From an uncultured Alphaproteobacteria bacterium (GTDB taxonomy: Bacteria; Pseudomonadota; Alphaproteobacteria; RF32; CAG-239), in assembly GCA_910585375.1 (NCBI GenBank), contig CAJUCZ010000036.1:1-12331 (forward strand): a stretch of 12,331 nucleotides of DNA, read 5' to 3'. Under the pieces are notes generated by a model. That model did not search any database. It was given only the letters and a program-made list of their open reading frames with translations, and had not been told where the DNA came from. Shown here piece by piece: positions 7,048 through 12,331 of this stretch (the stretch's first letter is position 1; each line of letters starts with the position of its first letter). The position numbers were made by a program, and so were the translations under genes.

Positions 7048-8115
7048 ATGAATCTGAGCAAAATATTTTCATTTGAAAATCTGTTGGAAGCCCACAAACT
7101 GTGCCGAAGGAGCAAACAACACAAGCGGGGCGCCATTATGTTTGAGATTGAACTCGGCCGCAACATTGCCAAACTGACAGAAGAGCTGGCTAATAAAAAA
7201 TACAAATTGGGGAAATACAGGCCATTTACCATCTTTGACCCTAAAAAGCGCCTGATTGAAGCCCTGCCTTATAAAGACAGGGTGGTTCTGATGTGTTTTT
7301 GCCGGTATGTGCTTGAACCGCGGCTGGACTGCCGGCTGATTTTTGATAATGCCGCATCAAGAAAAGGCAAAGGTCCGGAATTTGCCATTGAACGCCTTTG
7401 TTGCTTTATCCGCAAACTTTATTGTCAGAAACCTAATGAAGATATCTATTTTTTGAAATGCGACATAGCGAAATACTTTCAAAACATCAATCATACGATA
7501 TTGTTGGAAAAACTACGGCGATGCGGCTTTTCTGACGATGAGATGTGGTTTATGGAGCTGGTTATCCGCTCGCACGGCGAAACAGGCGTTCCGCTCGGAA
7601 ATCAGACAAGCCAGTGGTTTGCCCTGCTCTATCTGGATGAGATTGACCGTCTGATAAAAGAACAACTGCGCGCTCCGTTTTATATCCGTTACATGGACGA
7701 TTTTGTTTTGTTAAGCAGGGATAAGGCCTTTTTGCAGCGTTGCCGGAATGAAATCGGCCAGACCTGCCGTGAGAGTCTGAAATTACAGCTGAACAACAAA
7801 ACGCAAATCGGACGGCTGAAAGACGGACTGGATTTTCTTGGATATAATTTTAAGCTTACGGACACCGGAAAGATTCTTAAAAGCCTGCGCGCCTCGGCCC
7901 GCCGCCGGCAACGGCATTATATTAAGATGATTGCCCGTTATTATTTACAGGACGTGCTTGACGATGAGTATCTTAATGTCCGTTTTAATGCGTTTAAAGC
8001 ACATATGAAAGGGACTTCGGACTGGAAATTTGTACGTGACCGGCTAAACAGCCTGAAAAGGAAAAAACGACTGATGAAAAAAAACGAAGATAAAAAATCC
8101 TTGCCCGTTTGCTGA
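7048..8115 (+). CDS. DGR reverse transcriptase
   Basis: This RNA-directed DNA polymerase copies the TR RNA into adenine-mutagenised cDNA. The 355-aa length is typical of DGR RTs. Palm motifs are in order: KCDIAKYFQNI with the catalytic Asp139, the motif-4 segment LGNQTSQ (183-189), and YMDD at 215-218 with the catalytic Asp pair. The SQ form of motif 4, where group II and retroviral enzymes have QGxxxSP, is characteristic of DGR RTs and linked to their low fidelity at template A. The thumb region is basic (KSLRASARRRQRHYIKMI), suiting RNA binding. There is no maturase or endonuclease domain, unlike group II intron RTs. The ATG at 7048 is preceded by GGAG (7032-7035) at a rather long 12-nt spacing. 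The gene lies after the TR and before the target gene. Confidence 0.96.
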   Translation: MNLSKIFSFENLLEAHKLCRRSKQHKRGAIMFEIELGRNIAKLTEELANKKYKLGKYRPFTIFDPKKRLIEALPYKDRVVLMCFCRYVLEPRLDCRLIFDNAASRKGKGPEFAIERLCCFIRKLYCQKPNEDIYFLKCDIAKYFQNINHTILLEKLRRCGFSDDEMWFMELVIRSHGETGVPLGNQTSQWFALLYLDEIDRLIKEQLRAPFYIRYMDDFVLLSRDKAFLQRCRNEIGQTCRESLKLQLNNKTQIGRLKDGLDFLGYNFKLTDTGKILKSLRASARRRQRHYIKMIARYYLQDVLDDEYLNVRFNAFKAHMKGTSDWKFVRDRLNSLKRKKRLMKKNEDKKSLPVC

Positions 8116-8129
8116 AAGTGTAGTATTAT
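8101..8129 (+). promoter_or_regulatory. Candidate promoter of the target operon
   Basis: TTGCCC (8101-8106) and TATTAT (8124-8129) are 17 bp apart, inside and just after the 3' end of the RT gene. Transcription would start near 8136, so the GTG at 8132 could not be used, which fits the preferred ATG at 8156. A 6-bp inverted repeat (ATTAGT, GGTA, ACTAAT, 8128-8143) overlaps the start point and ends next to the ribosome binding site. It would let the target operon be expressed separately from the retroelement. Confidence 0.45.
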
Positions 8130-8155
8130 TAGTGGTAACTAATGGAGGAACTCTA

Positions 8156-10129
8156 ATGAATACAACATTATTGACAGAAGATCAAATCTGGGGAGACCAA
8201 GCTCTGGATGTTATGAAAAAGTACGGACTCAAAACGGCATTGACCGATTTGGCAATAGTTTTGGGCGGTTTAATGAGTCGCACAAACACAACCTCCGAGG
8301 GTGAACGTTCCGGTTACATTTGGTCGGCGTCCGCTAATTCTTACGGGAGTGTTCGCACCGTGAGTACGTACGGAGACGAGAGCTCGTCTGACCCCTCTGA
8401 GCTTAAGGACGCCGTTCGGCCCGCTTTGTCTCCATCCGAAACATCTAAAATCCGTCCGAACGCAGTGAGGACGCTGAGATTGCCCGAAGGGCAATTGCTT
8501 GAAATTTGCGAATTCGGGGCCTATCCCCAAGATATTGTTTCGAAAAAAATTTCGAAAAATCTGGAAAATTCTTACCAAAAAAGAAGTCTTAAAACAACCG
8601 GAAATTCCTATACTTTCGACAATGCCGGCCTGACCGATTACTCTGCTCCTTTTCAACCTAAAACTTATCAGGAATACGAGGATTCGTCTTCCGGAAAAAG
8701 ATATGTCCGCGTTGAAGGCAAGCCCGCCGATAAGGATTCGATTCTTTCCGACGGGACGCTTGTTCAGAACGGAGAGGCTTATTGGCTGGAGGTCAAGCCG
8801 ATTGAATGGCTGAAAGATCCGAGTGGCGTCTGGGTGGCGAAAAAAGCCCTTTTCTCCGGTATACAATTTGATTCTAACAGCAACTATGACAGCAATTTCT
8901 CTCAAACTGACATGAAGCAGTATCTGGACCGCTATTTCTCAAAGGAAATGCAGGCATCCCGCGATTATTCCGCAAGCCGCAGCCGCAATGCCGACGTTTC
9001 CGAAGAAAAAAGCTTTACGCCCAAACCACCCTCGGCCAGGCAGAAGAAATACGGTATTCAGGTTGTGGACGAACCGATGACGGTTAAAGACCAGATTGAC
9101 TTTTATGTGCAGAACGGCATGTCTTTTATGCTGCACGGGCCTTCCGGCGTCGGAAAGACCGCAAGGGTGGAAGCCATTGATCCTGATCTGACTGCCGTAC
9201 CGTTATGGAACGGCGTTCTGCCTGAAGACGTGGTCGGAAAGGTTCGCTATCCGGACGGGAAAACAGGCCTGCCAGACGAGAACAAGTCCGGCGGGGAATG
9301 GATCGCACCGGATTGGTATGTGGAATTGTGCAAAAAATGCGAGTCGGAGCCGGATAAAAACCATGTTTTGTTTATTGACGAGGTCACTAATGCCCGCCCG
9401 ACAACGCAAAGTCTGATTTTTCATATTACGTTGAAAAAATCCATCAGTCCCAGTAAAGGCAAGCTGCCTTCCAACGCTGTGGTCGTATTGGCAGGAAACA
9501 GCAAAGAAGAATCCGGTGCGGCGTATAATATGCCGGAACCGTTATTCCGCCGGATGTGCGGGCATATTTATCTGGAAGCAAATGTGCCGGAATGGCTGGA
9601 ATGGGCCAGCGAAAAGAGTCGGAAGCACCCCGAAGATCCGGAACGTCTGAACATTCACCCGCTGGTGTCTTCTTTTGTCGGAACTTACGGGCGTCAGGTT
9701 TTCTATTCTTCTTATGATGAGGAAAACCCGCAGCAGTGGGCAATGGATCCGCGCGGATGGGAACAGGTTTCGGACATTATTTATGACAACAAAGGCATTA
9801 TCCGGCGCGAATTGCTGGAAAGCAAAATGGGTAAGGAACTGGCAGCCAATCTGCTGGCTTATGCAAAAAATCCGCCGCTTTCACTGGAAGAAGTAATTAA
9901 CGGCGAATACTCGGAACGTGACATTCCGTCCGGAAACGATGCCCGTTTGGCATTGACGCTCAGCCTTCGCCATGTGGACGACCGGCAGGTCGGAAAAGTC
10001 AGGGATTTTATTCGGGAAAATCTCGGGCGGGAAAACGAGGCCGTCTTTGATTCTTTCTGGATTGGCAAAGATGACGAGAGGGCTTTGCTGATTGCCCGTC
10101 AGAAACAATTTAGAAACGCAGGGAGGTAA
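8156..10129 (+). CDS. DGR target: variable lectin/FGE-like domain fused to MoxR-type AAA+ ATPase
   Basis: The 657-aa product has two parts. Residues 1-270 hold the variable repeat at 55-91 (IWSASA ... AVRPAL), followed by FGAYPQ (120-125), YWLEVKPIEWL (about 209-219) and MKQYLDRYFSKEM (about 254-266). WSxS, VRPAL and FGxYPQ are hallmarks of the DUF6273/FGE-sulfatase-like C-type lectin fold common among DGR targets, but here the VRPAL end precedes the FGxYPQ end. After a Ser/Pro-rich linker (about 268-300) comes a MoxR-like AAA+ module: Walker A GPSGVGKT (328-335), Walker B VLFIDE (404-409), sensor-1 Asn448 and candidate arginine fingers R465/R466. A GTG at 8132 is in frame, but ATG 8156 has a perfect GGAGG (8144-8148) 7 nt upstream. 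No signal peptide is visible, so it should be cytoplasmic. Likely role (inference): a diversified sensor controlling a chaperone-like ATPase. Confidence 0.92.
   Translation: MNTTLLTEDQIWGDQALDVMKKYGLKTALTDLAIVLGGLMSRTNTTSEGERSGYIWSASANSYGSVRTVSTYGDESSSDPSELKDAVRPALSPSETSKIRPNAVRTLRLPEGQLLEICEFGAYPQDIVSKKISKNLENSYQKRSLKTTGNSYTFDNAGLTDYSAPFQPKTYQEYEDSSSGKRYVRVEGKPADKDSILSDGTLVQNGEAYWLEVKPIEWLKDPSGVWVAKKALFSGIQFDSNSNYDSNFSQTDMKQYLDRYFSKEMQASRDYSASRSRNADVSEEKSFTPKPPSARQKKYGIQVVDEPMTVKDQIDFYVQNGMSFMLHGPSGVGKTARVEAIDPDLTAVPLWNGVLPEDVVGKVRYPDGKTGLPDENKSGGEWIAPDWYVELCKKCESEPDKNHVLFIDEVTNARPTTQSLIFHITLKKSISPSKGKLPSNAVVVLAGNSKEESGAAYNMPEPLFRRMCGHIYLEANVPEWLEWASEKSRKHPEDPERLNIHPLVSSFVGTYGRQVFYSSYDEENPQQWAMDPRGWEQVSDIIYDNKGIIRRELLESKMGKELAANLLAYAKNPPLSLEEVINGEYSERDIPSGNDARLALTLSLRHVDDRQVGKVRDFIRENLGRENEAVFDSFWIGKDDERALLIARQKQFRNAGR
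8318..8428 (+). repeat. DGR variable repeat (VR)
   Basis: These 111 bp in the target gene are collinear with the TR at 6677-6787. Typical changes are AAT to TCT, AAC to TAC or GAC, and AAT to AGT, clustered at first and second codon positions, so residues 62-86 of the target are re-coded. The frame is kept and there is no stop. Three mismatches are not at TR adenines (T to G at 8368 and 8386, G to T at 8403). The GC-rich right end (8405-8423) is identical to the TR and is the probable IMH-type site. Confidence 0.96.
8479..8495 (+). promoter_or_regulatory. Hairpin/cruciform downstream of the VR
   Basis: ATTGCCC (8479-8485), GAA, GGGCAAT (8489-8495) is a perfect 7-bp inverted repeat with a 3-nt loop, 50 bp after the VR end and inside the coding sequence (residues LPEGQ). 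Short hairpins of 7-10 bp with small GA-rich loops downstream of the VR are known target-recognition elements in other DGRs such as the Bordetella phage one. Nothing equivalent follows the TR at this distance. Confidence 0.6.
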
Positions 10130-10131
10130 GT

Positions 10132-10512
10132 ATGAACAATAAAAAAATGCTGTTTGAGCAGGTATTGGACAACAATCCCCGGCATCCGGTTATTTTGGCC
10201 GGAAATACGGAGCTTTCCCTGCCCTCCTGCGTATTCATGCCGGCGGATATTGCCGAACGGGAACTGTTTATTCCGTCTGACTGGAGCAAGGCGCTTGACT
10301 TCGAGGCACAAAGGGGAAAAGCTTATCTTTTGATTGAAGGGTTGGACAAGTTGGCACCGGCGCAGCAAAGAAAATTTTGTATGCTTTTGAAAAACCGGCG
10401 GGCGGGAAATTACAAGCTGCCCGACAATGTCAGCATTGTTATTCCGGTTGCCGACAAATCAGGCCTGTCTGCAGAGATACTATCTCTTTCATTGTTATGG
10501 GACGTTGAATAA
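10132..10512 (+). CDS. Small P-loop-less AAA+-like protein
   Basis: I do not recognise this 126-aa protein as a named family. Its middle, AYLLIEGLDKLAPAQQRKF then NYKLPDNVSIVIPVADKSG, lines up by eye with the Walker B to sensor-1 stretch of the upstream ATPase (VLFIDEVTNARPTTQSLIF then GKLPSNAVVVLAGNSKEES). It has no Walker A, the Walker B acidic pair is replaced by EG, and the sensor-1 Asn is Asp. It therefore looks like a degenerate AAA+ core unable to bind ATP normally, perhaps an adaptor or a regulatory subunit inserted in the ATPase ring; this is inference. A strong GGGAGG site (10121-10126) overlaps the end of the ATPase gene. It starts 2 bp after that gene's stop, and its own stop overlaps the next start by one base. 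Confidence 0.75.
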   Translation: MNNKKMLFEQVLDNNPRHPVILAGNTELSLPSCVFMPADIAERELFIPSDWSKALDFEAQRGKAYLLIEGLDKLAPAQQRKFCMLLKNRRAGNYKLPDNVSIVIPVADKSGLSAEILSLSLLWDVE

Positions 10513-12071
10513 TGCATGCGGACAATAATGACATTGATTATATCAGGGAGCGGGTTCTGCGGAAATTTCCGCTGCTCGGCGTGACGATGTCTGCATTGAA
10601 CACAGTGGCCGATGACAATATCGGCACAGCAGCAACGGACGGGCACACCGTTTATTATTCTCCAAAGTTTTTCGCACCACTTTCCGATGATGAAAAAACT
10701 TTTATTTATGCGCATGAGGTTATGCATGTGGCTTTTAATCATATTCTGCGCAGCAAGGACAAAAAACAGCGTTTGTGGAATACGGCAACGGATGCCGTCA
10801 TCAACCAGATTCTCAAAAACGAAGAATTGCCGATGATTGACGGCGGCGTAGATATGGCCGAAGCTGTCAATAAATCTGCCGAAGAAATGTATGAAAGGCT
10901 TCTCAAAGAACAGGAAGAAAAAGAAAAAGAAAAAGATAAAGATAAAAATCAACAACAGCAAGATGAAAGCCATTCCGCACAACAGCCTGAGGACGGCAAA
11001 CAACAGCAAAATGCGCCTCGGCCTCAGGATGATAATCAGCCGGAGCCAAAACGTCCTCAAGAACAGGAAAATAATGACGGAGACGGAGAAGAAAGCGAAC
11101 AGGCCGGGCATGACAATCATAATATTTGGAAAAAAGCCGTAGAAAAGGCTGAAAAAGAAAAACAGCAGCAAGAAGATCAACAGAAAGGAAATTCTCCAAC
11201 ACAGAAGCAGGAGAAATCCGGACAAAGTCTTTTGGACAAGTTGAAAGACTTATTTAAAAAGCCGGAAAAGCCTGCTGATACAGATAAGTCAGAAAGCCAG
11301 ACACCACAGACAGGAAGCTCTGACGGCGCTGACAGTCCGCGTTCCAAAGACAATGAGAGTGTTTATGAAAAAAGGTTTGGCGAAGATAACCGTCAGGAAC
11401 GTAAAAAACAGGCAGAACAAATCCGCAAGGCTTTACAGCAACATAAAAATGAAATTATTAAAGCGCAATCCGAAGAATATTCTTTTGGCAACGTCGGAGA
11501 GGCCAAGGCTGTCACAGACTGGAAAAAACTTTTAAAAAAGACAATCGAAAAAGAAGAAGACCGATGGTCTTACCGTCGTTCCGGTGCCGACAACGATTAT
11601 ATGGCCCGTGTGGAAGAACTGGAAGAAGAGAATTTGTCGGAAACTGAAGTTATGCTGGATGTCAGCGGATCGGTTGACGAAGGTATGCTTAAAGAATTTT
11701 TACGGCAGCTCAAGCCTATTTTAAAGACTTCAAAACTTAAGGTCGGATGTTTTGATCACCGGATTTTTGGTTTTAAGGAGATTAAAAATAATCATGACAT
11801 TGACAATTTCAGTGTTCCGGGCGGCGGCGGAACGAATATTGATCAGGCCGTACGGGCGTTTTCCAAGAAAAAAGAAGTCAACAAGATTGTTTTTACGGAT
11901 GGTTATTCCCATGATATGCCGCGGCAGGATTTGAAAAATACGAATGTCATATGGCTTATTTATGACAACAAAAATTTTAATCCGGTTTGCGGAAAAGTGA
12001 TTTATGTCGATCGTGCCAAACTTGGCCAGAATTATATCAAAAATGCCTATTTTGCAAGAGGCGGCAGATAA
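10512..12071 (+). CDS. HExxH metallopeptidase-like / vWA-domain protein (DUF2201-type)
   Basis: The 519-aa product has an N-terminal domain (about 1-135) with AHEVMHVAFNH, where His68, Glu69 and His72 form a zinc-type HExxH motif, followed by LWNTATDAVINQIL as in DUF2201/COG3864 putative metallopeptidases. A long low-complexity linker (about 130-290) rich in Glu, Lys, Gln and Asp follows and is probably disordered. The C-terminal vWA domain (about 375-519) has a complete-looking MIDAS: DVSGS (Asp383, Ser385, Ser387), GGTN with Thr441, and TDG with Asp463. Such vWA proteins partner MoxR ATPases, where the MIDAS contacts the AAA+ ring. The TAATG overlap with the preceding gene implies translational coupling. 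No signal peptide is visible. Protease activity is unproven; it could be the effector of the system or a structural remnant. Confidence 0.88.
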   Translation: MHADNNDIDYIRERVLRKFPLLGVTMSALNTVADDNIGTAATDGHTVYYSPKFFAPLSDDEKTFIYAHEVMHVAFNHILRSKDKKQRLWNTATDAVINQILKNEELPMIDGGVDMAEAVNKSAEEMYERLLKEQEEKEKEKDKDKNQQQQDESHSAQQPEDGKQQQNAPRPQDDNQPEPKRPQEQENNDGDGEESEQAGHDNHNIWKKAVEKAEKEKQQQEDQQKGNSPTQKQEKSGQSLLDKLKDLFKKPEKPADTDKSESQTPQTGSSDGADSPRSKDNESVYEKRFGEDNRQERKKQAEQIRKALQQHKNEIIKAQSEEYSFGNVGEAKAVTDWKKLLKKTIEKEEDRWSYRRSGADNDYMARVEELEEENLSETEVMLDVSGSVDEGMLKEFLRQLKPILKTSKLKVGCFDHRIFGFKEIKNNHDIDNFSVPGGGGTNIDQAVRAFSKKKEVNKIVFTDGYSHDMPRQDLKNTNVIWLIYDNKNFNPVCGKVIYVDRAKLGQNYIKNAYFARGGR

Positions 12072-12117
12072 ATTTATACCAACATGAATATTATCTGAAA
12101 AAAATTGAAAAAAATTC

Positions 12118-12146
12118 TTGTAAATAAAAAAGAAAAAATGTATATT
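12118..12146 (+). promoter_or_regulatory. Probable tRNA-Arg promoter
   Basis: TTGTAA (12118-12123) and TATATT (12141-12146) are 17 bp apart, about 60 bp before the tRNA. Inverted copies of ATTCTTG (12114-12120) and CAAGAAT (12164-12170) flank it. The rest of 12072-12206 is A/T-rich with no gene, and I see no clear terminator for the vWA gene. Confidence 0.5.
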
Positions 12147-12206
12147 CCCATTTGTAATTGCGGCAAGAATGTTTTTAACATGCTTTGTCTGTAAATTTTG
12201 TCTTTT

Positions 12207-12283
12207 GCGCCCTTAGCTCAGCTGGATAGAGCAACAGCCTTCTAAGCTGTGGGTCAGACGTTCGAATCGTCTAGGGCGCGCCA
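12207..12283 (+). tRNA. tRNA-Arg (anticodon UCU)
   Basis: This is a complete 77-nt cloverleaf. The acceptor pairs 12207-12213 (GCGCCCT) with 12273-12279 (AGGGCGC). The anticodon stem ACAGC/GCTGT encloses CTTCTAA with anticodon TCT. The T-arm is AGACG-TTCGAAT-CGTCT. The discriminator is G12280 and CCA is encoded at 12281-12283. It reads AGA and AGG. It marks the right edge of the DGR cassette. Confidence 0.97.
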
Positions 12284-12288
12284 TACAT

Positions 12289-12313
12289 AAAGCCCTGTTA
12301 ACAGCAGGGTTTT
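12289..12313 (+). terminator. Intrinsic terminator after tRNA-Arg
   Basis: AAAGCCCTG pairs with CAGGGTTTT (one G-T pair) around TTAACAG and ends in a short T-run, six bases after the tRNA CCA. Confidence 0.75.
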
Positions 12314-12331
12314 GTTGTATTTAAACAATGA

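Noticed and set aside
7048..8115. Group II intron maturase or retron RT
   Set aside because: There is no maturase X or endonuclease domain and no intron RNA or msr-msd arrangement, while the SQ motif, TR/VR pair and Avd gene fit a DGR.
8132..8155. GTG start for the target gene
   Set aside because: The GGAGG site at 8144-8148 serves ATG 8156, and the likely transcript start (about 8136) is downstream of the GTG.
10900..11060. Tandem repeat or CRISPR-like array in the vWA gene
   Set aside because: The GAA/AAA/CAA-rich sequence codes an irregular low-complexity linker with no regular repeat-spacer structure.
10410..11225. 271-aa minus-strand open frame rich in Phe and Leu
   Set aside because: It is the complement of the Glu/Lys-rich linker of the vWA gene, which gives an artificial hydrophobic translation.

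Overview
The window looks like chromosome from an uncultured, moderately AT-rich alphaproteobacterium, possibly host-associated. The lineage is inferred from the conserved order ppiD-like <-> tpiA-secG-pyrG and from protein style; no rRNA or marker search could be run. I see no phage structural genes, integrase or IS element.

Left part (1-5680), mostly housekeeping. The window opens inside the 3' half of a cysteine-rich, probably exported protein (2-673). A bidirectional terminator separates it from the convergent minus-strand genes tpiA, secG and pyrG (3578 down to 713). A divergent promoter region (about 3640-3725) separates tpiA from a plus-strand periplasmic foldase of the PpiD/SurA type (3760-5640), which ends in its own terminator. 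A tRNA-Pro(UGG) gene follows (5738-5814).

Right part (about 5900-12071), the accessory cassette between tRNA-Pro and tRNA-Arg(UCU) (12207-12283). It is a diversity-generating retroelement (DGR). In order it holds an Avd-like four-helix-bundle accessory gene, a 111-bp template repeat (TR, 6677-6787), a DGR-type reverse transcriptase (7048-8115), and a target gene (8156-10129) carrying the matching 111-bp variable repeat (VR, 8318-8428). TR and VR differ at 23 positions; 20 of these are adenines in the TR, the signature of adenine-specific mutagenic retrohoming. A perfect 7-bp hairpin with a GAA loop lies 50 bp after the VR, where DGR target sites often carry a cruciform.

The target is unusual. 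The VR is near the N-terminus, in a lectin/FGE-like (DUF6273-like) module, and the same polypeptide continues into a MoxR-like AAA+ ATPase. Two tightly coupled genes follow: a 126-aa protein that resembles an AAA+ core without its P-loop, and a 519-aa protein with an N-terminal HExxH metallopeptidase-like domain and a C-terminal vWA domain with a MIDAS motif. None of the three has a visible signal peptide or membrane segment.

My reading, an inference, is an intracellular recognition system: the DGR rewrites the sensor surface, the MoxR ATPase and vWA partner transduce the signal, and the HExxH domain may be the effector. MoxR-vWA couples combined with DGR-diversified proteins have been described as biological conflict systems in bacteria, so the general idea is not new. 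The fusion of the variable domain to the ATPase, the N-terminal VR and the P-loop-less AAA partner deserve attention.
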